DNA of 33,022 nucleotides from assembly GCF_000485595.1 (NCBI RefSeq), contig NW_014578644.1:1-33022 (forward strand), read 5' to 3'. The translations under genes were made by a program, and so were the position numbers. The notes under the pieces were generated by a model that saw nothing but the letters and a program-made list of their open reading frames with translations, searched no databases and was not told the origin of the DNA. Source of the DNA: Priapulus caudatus (Eukaryota > Priapulida > Priapulimorpha > Priapulimorphida > Priapulidae). The stretch's first letter is position 1; every line of letters starts with the position of its first letter. This document shows positions 8,884 to 19,366 of this stretch, piece by piece.

Positions 8884-11800
8884 TCAGCAGCAGGAGCATC
8901 TGAAGCGCAGGTTGCGGCCACGAGGGGGTGCCAGCAGCAGCAACAATGACACGTTCATCAGCGAGGTGTCGTACTTCTCCGACTCTTCGCGAGCATCCTC
9001 GCCCGACCGCACCTTCACCTCGACCCTCGACATCAGCGAGGGAGAGGCGAGTGAAGCCGACGACGACGACGTGGTCGTCGGCAGCAGCGCCACCGTCGCT
9101 GACATGCGCAAGGACTTGCAGGCCATGGAGAGGAACCTCCTTCGCGATCTCGGAGAGTTCGACCAAGGCAGCTACCTACCGTTCGCCCCGGCCGAACCCC
9201 ATCCTGCCCCCGCCGAACCCCATCCTGCCCCCGCCGAACCCCATCCTGGATCCTCTAATCCTTACACTGTCACGGCTGATCCTTACACTTTTGCCGCGAA
9301 AACTTACACCGTCGCCGCGGAAACCGACGGGCAAACGGACGAGCAGAAAATGGTCGGCACGATCCCGGTGCGCCGCTCGTCTGTCACGCGCATGCGCAAG
9401 TTCTTCGACTCGCCAGGAGAGGGCGCCGGTGCAGCGGACGCGGCGACGGAGAAGCGCGCGGCTCACCTGTACGGCCTCGACGACGCGTTCCCGCAGCGCA
9501 TCGCGGGCGGACGCGCCACCGCCGTCGAGACCGTGAATGCCGTGCTCGAGTCTCGTCTCACCGGCCGCCTCCCCCTGCACGTCCAGCCGTCAGAGGACGG
9601 CGGCAAAGCGCAAACACCGATCGGGGATGACGAGCCACCACCGTCAAAACAGACGAGTGGTCCTCCCGGGGTGCATGACCGTGCAGGGATGTTTAGGGTA
9701 AATCAGGAGGGGAGCGATTATCCAGTCGAGCATCCCGGTCTGCCCGCGTTCGTGAGTGAAGTGTCTGCTGTGACTGACAGCGCTGTCCTCCTCTCGCAGG
9801 CAAGCCCTCCGTCCCAGCGTGTCTCCGCAGCGGCGTCGAGTAATGCCGCGACACCAGAGGTTGCCACGTTAGCTCGCGGTGAGCAGCGGTGGGTGACAGC
9901 GATTGCTAGTCCGCAGCAGGATCCTTCTGTTGTCTGGACTGTGAGGGATAACTCTGGGCGTGGCCAACAGGTGGCGCAGCATGCTGCTGCGGACGTTAAA
10001 CCACCGTGGCAACAGGAAGCGATACGGTCGCACCCTGACTGCACTGAGACTGTAGCTGCCAGTCACCTGCCCAGCCACCAGCACCCTCCACATCACCCCC
10101 ATAGCCACCTCCAGATACAGCAGCAGTTGCTTAACCAGCAACCTGGCCTACAGACCCACAACCAACAAACTACAGAGCAGAACCACAGCCACACAGCCTC
10201 CCGACATCCAGCTCATGCTGACCAACCCGTCCAGCTAATCCACAGCCAACAGCCTCTTCCTGTTCAACAAACACATAGTTACGAACCAGCGCAAGAACCC
10301 TACGCAACCTATCCCATCCAAGACCACAACCACCAACCCACTGAACACACCTACAGTGATCAACCTAATCAACTGACACACTCTAACCAACCCGGCCAAC
10401 AGTCCTACATGTCACATTCTATTCAACCGCCCCACCAACCGAACTATAGTGATAATTCTGGCCAGCGCACTGGCCCTCATCCAGTTGATTACAGTTCTGG
10501 CGTGACACCACAACACGTGAGTGAACCATCTGACATGCAGCAGAACCAGCCGGCACCAGCGCTAGTGTCTCCCCTGCCAGGCACACCGGCTCAGCTTCGC
10601 ATGGGCACATCGCTGGTGTCACCGCGCCAGCAAGAAGAGCCAGACTATGACGAGCTTCCCTATGCACCAGTCAACACTGACCATCAAGGTCTTCCGAAAG
10701 TGCCACGCATGGGCACCGGTCAACAGATAAGTGCTAATTCAGCGACGGTCAGTAGCCCGCGATATGTGGATAGTCAGTCTGAGCAAAGCTTTGTCATTGG
10801 TCAAGATGCCAGAGTGGTTGCTGGAAGCCCCGAGGCGTCTCAATCAAACCCACGTTACCATAGCAACCACGTCTTTCAAGGTAATCCTGAATTTCGAAGC
10901 CAGCAAACTGCATACCAGGGTAACCCAGGGCAACAAATGAATCCTGCATACCAGGGTAATCCGGGGCAGCAATTTAGCTCTGAAAACCAGGGTAACCCTG
11001 GACTCCAAGGACAAAATATGAACCCTACAGATCAGGGTAACCCTGGACCCCAAGGACAAAATATGAACCCTACAGATCAGGGTAACCCTGGACCCCAAGG
11101 ACAACAAATTAACCCTGCATACCAGGGTAACCCAGGACAACAAATGAATCTTGCATACCAAAGTAACCCAGGACAACACAATAATCCTGAATACCAGAGT
11201 ACCGGGATCAACAAAAAATCCCTGGGCATACCAAAGGTAATCGGCCAGGAAACAAATTAACCCTGCATACCAAAGCAACCCAGGACAACAAATGAATCCT
11301 GCATACCAAGGCAACCCAGGACAACAAAATAACCCTGCATACCAAAGTAACCCAGGACAACAAATGAATCCTGAATATCAAGGCAACCCAGGACAACAAA
11401 TGAATCCTGCATACCAAAGCAACCCAGGACAACAAATGAATCCTGCATACCAAGGCAACCCAGGACAACAAAATAATCCTGAATACCGGGGTAACCCAGG
11501 ACAACAAATGAATCTTGCATACCAGGGCAACCCGGGACAACAAATTAATCCTGTATATCAGAGTAACCCAGGACAACAAAATAATCCTGAATACCGGGGT
11601 AATCCAGGACAACAAATTAACCCTGCATACCAAAGTAACCCAGGACAACAAAATAACCCTGCATACCAGGGCAACCCGGGACAACAAAATCTGCAATTTC
11701 AACATCGTCTTGGTGAACAGCCTATCCCTGTATTTCAGGGTAATGCCAGCCCCCAAATTTATCCTGGGAATACTGTTAGTCACGACAACGTGCCATTCCC

Positions 11801-14477
11801 GAGTAGTCAAGCTACCCAAACCAATAACATGAGTCAAAGTACTCCTGGATATGATGCAAGAGCTGGATTCCCCAGAGAGTCCAGTTATAGCAGCCAACGT
11901 GCATCACAAGGATTCCAAGATTCTACTCCCATTGAGGGGAACCCGACCTTTCAAGAGCAAACATACGTTCAGGGGTATCCGCAGTCTCAAGGAGTGCCTA
12001 ACTACCAACACATTCAACCTCAGGAAGCGATTCCTGCTCTTCAACGTGGCTTAGTTCAACAAGGCAACTCTGCTCCTCAGATTAGTGCTCCCACTGATAC
12101 ACAGTATCAAGGCAATCTGGAACAACAGCGTTCTGATATGGGACAGCAGCAGTATCCTCGTGATTTTGGCAACCAGGGATATCAAGGCAACTTGCAAACT
12201 AGTGCGCCATACCAGAGTCGTCCAGCAACCGACCAGATACATCCCAACGTTCAATCGTACTCTGACTATCAACCCTTTCCTGCACAGCATGAAAATGTGG
12301 GTCATCCCACACAGGGTTATCCTGCTAGACAAGGATATCAAGGTGAAATTTCCTCCCAGGGTATAGCAGGTCATGGTCAAAGCACTGGACACCATGTTCA
12401 TCCACCTAGACCTCAGATCGACCCTGCAGGTGGTCAGGTGCAGCAGAACTATAGTAGTTATCCGACACAGAAAAATCAATACTATTCACCAGAACGTCCT
12501 GAACACCCGGCTGGCAATGCTTACACCCCTAACGTAGCCGAGCAGGGGAATCAACCCATGCGCGGAAACCCCAACTATCAACCACAAGATGTGGGCACGC
12601 ACACTCACCGCAAGGACGTCACGCAACCACTCATTGTCAACGTATCAACCGCTTACAACCCTGCTGGCCCACCACCGGGCATGCCGGAGCAGTACCAGGA
12701 ACTACTGCAGAAGCCGACGTCTCTGAAGCGCGTCACCTTTCGAGACAACCTCGAAACGATCATCGAAGCAAGTCCGGTGCACTCCGGTCCGGAGTCGGGC
12801 GAGGAGGGACCGAGGGAGCTGCGTGTGTACAGACAGACTCAGCAGGACCTCGCCAACAGCCACATATACGATGACCTTCCCCTGCTTGCCACTGCAGACG
12901 CTTCCGCGCAGCGCGGACAGCAAGATGGCGGCAGGCGGCCGGACAGCGCAGCAGCGCCCGTGTACAGGATCGCGGAGCCGCAGCAGCAGCACCCGCTCTA
13001 CCAGCCGCTGCCGCTCGCACCAGGAACCCTCGTCAGTCCGGCCGACCTGTCCGACCAGAAGCCGGAGCCGATCTACGCGACGCTCGACAAGTCGACGAAG
13101 AGCGGGAAGGGCACGGCGTACGTGACAATGCTAGACGGTGCCGCTGCGAGGCCGCCCGTTGAGGTCAAAGACGTTGCCGTAGCAGCAAGCCACGAAGAGG
13201 CGGCATTGACAGAACCACATGTGCCTAGAAGTCCCGTGGTGCCACCGCGGGCTCCGATTGAGAGCAGTAGACCTGTGGTTGCTAGTTTAGGTGCGCCGTC
13301 CAGGCCGCCAAAGGAGACTAGGGACGTTCTCGGTTCAGTAGACAGCAGTCCGATTTTGCCTCGGTCAGATTCAGTAGACGCACGACAAACTAGTCATGTG
13401 AGTACGAACTCTGTTATTACGCCGGCAAGCACTGGTGATAACAACTCCCAGGTCATGGAGAGTGGTGTAGGCCAGCAGGTGGCAGGCCCGTATTCTATGC
13501 CAATTCAAGTCTCGCACAGTATATCAAGTGACAACATAAGTCAAATACCAGCAAGACACGGAATATACAGCAGCAAGCAACGACAAGACAGCATCCCAGT
13601 CACCGTCTCTTCACAAAAAACTACAATGTACATCTCACCTGCTCCTGCCCCTCAATCACAGATTTCAGGCAGCTCTGTAATGCCATCAAGATTCCCAGTG
13701 GACGCGCCTAGGAGTTCAGAAAGCATCGTTGCTCCCCCGGCGCAAGCCACCACTCCAGACACGCAACCATTACAAAACAAGCAACTCTTCTCCGAAACAG
13801 AACGATCTTCACCTCGAAGCTCGACAATTACCACTGCCCCAACCACGCGGAGTGCTGCACCTCAAAGTACCGATGGTGAGGTAGCGCAACCTGACGGACA
13901 CAGAGAGGGCGGCGGCACAGCGCGCGAGCAGCAGGTTGTCACGGTCATCCGGCGACTGACACCGAGTCAGACGGAGCTGGAGAGAGCGATGGCTCTCGTC
14001 GCTGAGCTCAGTGAGTACGACTCCGAGCAGGAGCAGGAGCAGCAGGAGGGAGGCGACGGCCAGAGGAAGGTGAGGAAGACCCGGGCGGCACGCGACGTGA
14101 AGCAACAGCAGCAGCAGCAGCAGCAGACGCCCCCGATACCACCAATAGGTGCTAGCAGTCATCAGACGACGAATCCTTCATTCAGTCTCCCACCTAGACC
14201 TGACCGTCAGGCCAGTCCACGTCAGATTAGCCCTAAAGACATCAGTCCAAGACAGCTTACCCCTAAAGAGATCAGTCCAAGACAGGTTAGCCGTAAAGAG
14301 GTCAGTCCAAGACAAGTAAGTTCGAGAGATGATGATGAGAATCAAGGCAGAACTGCCGAAGTGGCAGAAGGCCAACTACCTGTAGGGTCACACCAGCAAA
14401 GCATAGAGCCACCAATCATTAAGAGCATCAAAACAGTAGCTGCTGATAATTCTCAAGCAGCGGAAAAAAGGCAGCAG

Positions 14478-14515
<38 letters not shown>

Positions 14516-17500
14516 GCCACAGCAACAGCAACAGCAGTCATTACATCACAAAGCAGTCGAGGTCGTGGTCACTTCTACATCGCCTACTTCCGTTACCAAT
14601 GCAGCAATGAATCCGCCTCAGTTTGCCGAGGGAGTGACATACGACTATGGGCATAGTAAGCTTGACGGCATAGCACAGCAGACGCCTCGCACAGCCATCA
14701 CGACTGAAGGTTCGCCGCTGCTCCAGCGACTACACGAGGAGAAAGTCCGACGCAGCACAAAGGACGAGCTCCCCGAAGTCGCGTCGGCGCCGATTGCACA
14801 ACAAGAGAGCATCTCGAAGGAAGAGATGTGGGAGGTGCGCGGCGATCAGAAGGAAGGCGAATTGACACCGGGGAAGGAACCCGCAGTGAGCAGCTCCAGC
14901 AAGGAGGAAGCGGTCGAGAGGAAGGGTCCATGGAGGAAGCTTCTTGAGGAGCAGCTGGCGAAGCGAGAGGAAGCCAAGGCGCAGAAGAAGCCATGGCAGG
15001 AGCAAGCCGACGAGATGCTGCAGGAGGAAGCCGAGGAGCCTTGGCAGCAGCAGGTCAGCCTCATGTTGCGCACGCAGCCCGACGAGACGTGGCAGAAGAC
15101 ACATGACGTGCCGAACGAAAGCCAAAAGCCGGAGTCTGATGTGGGGAAAGCCTCCGTCGCGAAGTTGGATCCTCGGATGAGGATCGGGAGGGAGGAATCC
15201 GAGAGACGGCGGAACGTGGAGTGGGAGCAGGATGTTACGGGGAACGAAGCTAGAAGGAAGCCGGAATTGTCCCCGATGGAGAGAGAGGATGTCGTTGCTC
15301 CGGAGAAGCGTTCGCAGCGTAGCAGCGATAACAGAAAAGCGAATGCAGCTCCGCTAACTCTCGATGACAGCCAGCAGGTAGTCCTGCAGCAGCAAAGTCA
15401 GATGCAGGACCTTCATCGTGCATGGCTGGAAAGAGCTGAGAAGCATACAGAGCATGCGGCGACAGTAAAACCGCAGCCTGGCCAGGCTCTGCAGAACGAG
15501 TTGGATGCGGCACTGGCGGCGCAGCACCGCAAGCTGCAGCTGAAGCTTGAAGAGGCTGAGCAGCGGCAGCAGCAGCAGCAGCAGGTGGAGGACGAACTGC
15601 AGAGGCAGCAGGAGGAGCAGGTGAGTCGAGAGCGCGAAGAGTGGGAGCGACTGCAGCACGAGAAACTAGAATCGCAGCAACGTGAGTCGGAGCAGCGACT
15701 ACAGCAGCAGAAGGAAGAGCAACAGTTGATATTCGAATGGCAACAGCAGCAGCAGCGAGAACGTGAAAAGCTAGAGTTGGCCGAGCAGCAAAAGCAATAC
15801 GCGGAGCGAGAGGAAGAGAAGTTGGAAGAGGCACGGCAACAGGAGCAAGAGCATCAACTAAAGCATCGTCATCATCAACAACAGCAGCTCCATCAGCAAG
15901 AGAAGCAGGAGGATGAGGCAGTGGATGAGAGAAAACTGCAGTTGTACCTGCAAAAGGAAGACCTCGACGCGGAGGAACGGCAGCGAACGCTAGTGCGTGA
16001 GAAGCGAGAGAAGCAGAGGAAGATAGAGATGGAGCTGCTGCAGCGGAGGCAGCGAGAGTTGGAGGAGCAGCAGCGACAGGACGAGATGGACGCTCAGCGA
16101 ACTCTTGAGCGACAGCGGTCGAAAGACGGGCGTCGCCGTGACGATGCGCCGCCAACGCCGCAGAAAACAATCGGGAGCCTCATGGACAGGATCGCTCAGA
16201 TCATCGCCGAAGAGCCGGGGTCTCCAGAGACGACGCCACAGGGGCTCTTGATGATGCTGCCTGGCGCCGCCGCCGGGCGACCACAGCCCGAGAAACAGTC
16301 GGCCGGGGAGCGTGACGATAGGCGGCCGGCGCAGCAGGGAGAAGGTGAACTAAAGCTGCTGCCTCCTGTTAGACATCACGGTGGACAGTGGCTGTCCTAT
16401 AGCAAGATGGACGATGCGCTGTCAGATGCGGAGGAGGTGGTGCCAGCCCGTCCCGCTCTCCCCCCCAACTATGAGAGCCTTGCGCCCGCCTACATCCCAC
16501 CGTCTAGCCCAGCGCTGTCAGGCATTTCAACAGACAGGCCCTCACGGTCAAGCTCGTCCATGTCAGCAGACAGGCCCTTAGATATTTCACGGTCAAGCTC
16601 TTCCTTGTCCTTGTCCAGCGCTCCATCGGGGTACCCCGCGGGTGGTCACTCTGGTGTGTCCGGCCACCCGCGCCCAGCGGGCGTACGCTCGCCAAGCCCC
16701 GCACTGTCCGGCGGCGGACGAGTCGACCTAGTCCCGCTCAAGTCTCCTGCCGGAAGCTTCGCTGGTTTCTTCGAGGAAGCGACCAAGCTGCACTCTCCGC
16801 GCGGTCATCCCGGCGGTCATCCCGGCGGTCATCCCGCCACGCCGCGGCCTCTCTCCCCGCCGCGGCTCGACCCGGAGGAGTACATCGGGGAAGAGGTTGA
16901 TGAGGAACAGCTGTATAGGGAGCTGGAGCGGGAAGCATCCCTGCCGCCGCCGCGCCGCCCGCGAAGCTACAGTGTCTCCTCCTACTCCTCACTCTCCAGC
17001 GAACAGTCGCTAGACGAGGAACTCGAGGCGTTACAGGGAGCAGCAGCTAGAGGCAGCACACCGCAGTCTGACTCGGAGCTGTGGGCGCGGCGGCCGGGCG
17101 GGTATGGCACGCTGCCGTCGCGGCTGCATGCGGTCAGTCTGTCCGAAAATATGGACAAGGTCGGCGCGAGGGAGCGGGCGATGCCGCAATCGACCTCCAG
17201 CGACTGGAGCGCACGTCTCAGCAACCTGGAGACACTGACGAGGGGGAGGGATCCGAGGGAGAGGGAGAGGGAGAGGGAGAAAGATCCGAGGGTTCCCTAC
17301 AAGGCTCGCTCGATGTCCGTCGACATGACAAACGCCTCCGGATCGGCGGTGCCGGCGGATTGGTCGCGAGATTCCGTCGCGGCGTGGATTAAGTCTAGGT
17401 CGCTGTCGGTCGGTCGCGCGCCGCCGAGTCCGCGCTCGGTCGATGCCAGCTCCGATCTCTTCTCTCTCGACATCTCGCGTTCCATGTCGCCCTCGTCTGA

Positions 17501-17838
17501 CATCTCGAGGTCAAGGTCGCCGGGGTCGGACGACTGGTCAAGGTCAAGGTCGCCGGGGTCGGACTGGTCGCGGTCAAGGTCGGTCGACTGGCAGCCGCTG
17601 TCACGAGCAAAGTCGTCGTCGACGCAGTCACTGGACTGGTCAACGCTGAAGCCGCTGCTAGCGGAGCAGATGAAGAGGTTGCGCGATCCGTTGCCAGACG
17701 CGGTCGCCGCGGCGACGACGCCGCGAGACGATGCCGGGCCGCCGCGACCGCCGCTGCCGCCCGGCTACGATGATCGCCAGACAAGTGAACAGCAGCGAAA
17801 CATAAGCGAATCGCAACAGCAGCCACATGCTAAGCCAG
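8451..17838 (+). CDS. giant exon D: about 3,129-residue disordered scaffold with polyQ, tandem repeats, coiled coil and SH3/WW/PP1-type motifs
   Basis: The acceptor CATCACAAG|GC and donor AAGCCAG|GTTTGT give the same phase (2 bases in, 1 out) as the other exons, once a +1 shift near 11205-11262 is discounted. The frame is open from 8451 to 11260 and from about 11263 to 17838. In order: polyQ (8780-8893); APAEPHP repeats (about 9182-9250); Gln/His/Pro-rich region (10060-10480); about 20 GNPGQQ repeats (10880-11690) with decaying copies to about 12560; KRVTF (12726); YDDL, YATL and YVTM (12867-13130); PVVPPR (about 13229); SPRQ repeats (about 14214-14330); polyQ (14470-14540); four Trp boxes (14931-15092); charged coiled coil (15370-16140); PPNY (16461); Ser/Arg-rich region (17390-17650); PPGY (17757). 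It is inferred to be a cytoplasmic scaffold. The ATG at 8462 lies inside the exon and is unlikely to be the start. Other strands' frames are shadows. Confidence 0.85.
8780..8893 (+). repeat. polyglutamine tract 1
   Basis: A mostly CAG/CAA stretch encoding Gln with a few Glu, Lys, Pro and His interruptions; the longest pure run is 15 Gln. The CAG/CAA mix suggests a stable tract rather than a fresh expansion. It is an in-frame part of exon D. Confidence 0.9.
9182..9250 (+). repeat. APAEPHP 21-bp coding repeat, three copies
   Basis: Three near-identical 21-bp units encode APAEPHP. They are followed by looser TVTADPYTF / TVAAETDG repeats up to about 9330. This is a proline-rich disordered segment. 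Confidence 0.85.
10880..11690 (+). repeat. GNPGQQ coding minisatellite (36-bp unit, about 20 copies)
   Basis: The unit encodes NPAYQGNPGQQM or close variants (Y/E/V/L, G/S, M/N/I changes). Two copies carry the longer form NPTDQGNPGPQGQNM. About seven copies lie before the corrupted patch at 11205-11262 and twelve after it. Most differences between units alter only one or two residues, so the array looks recently homogenised. Degenerate descendants (YQGNLEQQ, VFQGNASPQ, GYPARQGYQGE) continue to about 12560. Composition is Gln/Asn/Gly/Pro/Tyr-rich, resembling prion-like low-complexity domains. Confidence 0.92.
11205..11262 (+). other. frameshifted, error-like patch inside the repeat array
   Basis: Compared with neighbouring units, this stretch carries several clustered insertions and substitutions (ACAAAAAATCCCTGGGC, GGTAATCGGCCAGGAAAC). 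They shift the frame by +1 and give a TAA at 11258. Copies on both sides are clean. The exon phases require removal of one net base. Probable misassembly or unpolished reads; a genuine disabling mutation is less likely because 6.6 kb of open frame follows. Confidence 0.75.
14101..14126 (+). repeat. polyglutamine tract 2
   Basis: A run of eight Gln codons (CAA/CAG) after a charged VRKTRAARDVK segment. Confidence 0.85.
14214..14330 (+). repeat. 30-bp coding repeat SPRQ[IVL][ST][PR]K[DE][IV]
   Basis: Four tandem 10-residue units: SPRQISPKDI, SPRQLTPKEI, SPRQVSRKEV, SPRQVSSRDD. Ser-Pro and Thr-Pro steps next to Arg/Lys make it a candidate for proline-directed (CDK/MAPK-type) phosphorylation. Confidence 0.88.
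14470..14540 (+). repeat. polyglutamine tract 3
   Basis: Fifteen Gln, one Pro and six Gln, encoded by mixed CAG/CAA codons, within exon D. Confidence 0.9.
14925..15100 (+). other. four spaced tryptophan boxes (PW-x-Q/K)
   Basis: Trp codons at 14931, 14994, 15042 and 15090 sit in GPWRKLL, KPWQEQADEML, EPWQQQVSLML and ETWQKT. Spacing is 21, 16 and 16 residues, in a Glu/Lys/Gln-rich helical context. This is a regular short repeat that I do not recognise from a named family. Confidence 0.7.
15370..16140 (+). other. long charged coiled-coil region
   Basis: About 255 residues of Glu/Gln/Arg/Lys with periodic Leu (for example REREEWERLQHEKLESQQ and KREKQRKIEMELLQRRQR) and almost no Pro or Gly apart from KPQPGQ near its start. 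It could dimerise or form a long single alpha-helix. It is followed by a short amphipathic segment, IGSLMDRIAQIIAEEP, at about 16170-16215. Confidence 0.8.
17290..17650 (+). other. Ser/Arg-rich segment with repeated phosphosite-like motifs
   Basis: Contains ARSMSVD, SRSLSVG, DISRSMSP, DISRSRSPGSD, DWSRSRSPGSD and DWSRSRSVDW, ending at about SLDWSTLKPLL. RxxS-type sites overlapping SP suggest dense phosphorylation, possibly with 14-3-3 binding. The local DNA has repeats of about 30 bp (TCAAGGTCGCCGGGGTCGGA). Confidence 0.75.
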
Positions 17839-18041
17839 GTTTGTTGTCGCCGCGTGTGCATGCGTTCCCGACAGTGTGTGCGTGCATGTGCCTGCCTGCA
17901 GACTCACCCAGCGAGTGTCCTATAGTGGCTAGAATGTCGACCGCTAACCACACGCTCATGAGGCGAGGAGACAGCGTCAAGGAAGCATGCAGAGAAAGTG
18001 CGCGCAGTAACAAGGCTCCGACACGCAGTTCTCTTGTGTAG
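17839..18041 (+). other. possible read-through C-terminus (alternative last exon)
   Basis: If the 17838 donor is not used, the exon D frame stays open for 67 more codons to a TAG at 18039-18041, ending with TRSSLV. The tail is Cys-, Ser- and Arg-containing with no domain. An AATAAA lies at 19000-19005. The phase-matched donor makes splicing to 21736 the main expectation; an intron-retained short form is possible but unproved. Confidence 0.35.
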
Positions 18042-18502
18042 GTTTAATATCGCATCTCTGTAACAAGAGCAGTAGCAGGAATTTCCGATGAGCTTACTGC
18101 GATGCTTGTTAACGTTATAGTTGTAGTTGTCAGACGACAGGTGCCGCCACGGGGCTATTCCACACGTTATTCTCTATTCAACGGGTTATTCGCACGTTGA
18201 ACGTGTTATTCTCTGTCAGCAAATTATTACAGTGACACGCTCACTCATCGGTTAGGTCACGAGGTCACGATGTCATCTAGAGTGCAGTTGTGGCCGCCAC
18301 GAGCTCCTTATTGAATGCAGGAGCGGTTGTTGACGATGCAACCCGCAGTCCTTCCACATTCCCAAAGCCATGAGTAATGGTTGGCGCATGTGGTAAAACT
18401 CGCCGAGGCAGTGGCACCTTGTTTGTTCACTCGACGTCAGACGTGAGAAGTGACGATCTGCCAGAGCTGCAGTGCGCGCGTGCGACAGCTGACTAAATCC
18501 AC

Positions 18503-18913
18503 GTACAGACTGACAATTTGATCCTACCTCAAACTGGTGCGAGTCAGGCGCACGTCAAATCGTAGCGTACAGACTGCTACAAATTTGATCCTACATCAAA
18601 TGAGTCACGGGTTGACTGTTTAGCTCGCTACGTCACACACACAGACAGCTAGCCTACTGTACTTTTACGTGACCTAAGTATGGCTCTGCACATGCGTATT
18701 GCGAAACAGCACCGGATCTGGCACGCGTGTTTCTTACAGACACACACAAGCGGGTCATCTTATCCCTGGATAAGTTATCCCGGGCCTGGCCCTCCTTCAT
18801 TTGCGAGCCAAATTGGTGCGTATTTGGAGCGGGATAGTGTGTGCACACTGCAAAAATTTGACGCGCGCCTGACCCGCACCAGTTTGATACCATATCAAAT
18901 TTGCAGTCTGTAC
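18503..18913. mobile_element. MITE-like foldback element of about 411 bp
   Basis: The left terminus 18503-18559 (GTACAGACTGACAATTTGAT...) and the right terminus 18857-18913 (ending ...CAGTCTGTAC) are inverted copies over about 57 bases, including CAAACTGGTGCG and GTCAGGCGC. A partial direct copy of the tip lies at about 18567-18600. TA at both outer edges would fit a TA target duplication. There is no coding capacity. An internal near-palindrome, CTTATCCCTGGATAAG, lies at about 18759-18774. Confidence 0.75.
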
Positions 18914-19282
18914 GGCGTATAAAACCCATCGAGTACAGATGCAAAATTTGGCAGCCAAATCCTTAGAGGAGGTGGCGTTTCGTTTTCACGTGAAAGCGAA
19001 ATAAATTCATTTGCGGCCGTGGACCAGGAATGTCATTCTAGTTCATGACAAAAATTAACGAAGACACCATTGCTAGATGACAAACTCAGGCTGGTGACCT
19101 CGTGACGTCATGACCTCGTGGCACTTCCAACTTCTGCGTGAATAGTATCTTTATTATCTTGAGGGCGGGCTACACTAGGAACATTAACCTATGTACGTAA
19201 CCCTTAAACAAATGTCAATTAACATTTCCCACGTTAACCGATTGACACAAAATCATCGAACGCATTTCGGTCGTCATTGCCA

Positions 19283-19360
19283 TTGGCTGGTTGGCTAGGC
19301 GGTTAGCTGGCTGCCTGGTAAGTTGGCTGGCTGGTTAGGTGGTGGTTGGTTGGTAACTGT
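19283..19360. repeat. GGCT/GGTT-rich simple repeat
   Basis: An irregular run of GGCTGGTTGGCTAGG-type tetranucleotides immediately before the 34-bp minisatellite. Confidence 0.75.
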
Positions 19361-19366
19361 ATTAAC

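Noticed and set aside
11208-11897. 229-codon minus-strand frame of Leu/Val-rich repeats
   Set aside because: It is the complement of the 36-bp GNPGQQ coding repeat; the + frame continues for kilobases on both sides.
15250-16170. 306-codon minus-strand Ala/Pro-rich frame
   Set aside because: Shadow of the coiled-coil coding region, generated by its GC-rich codon use.
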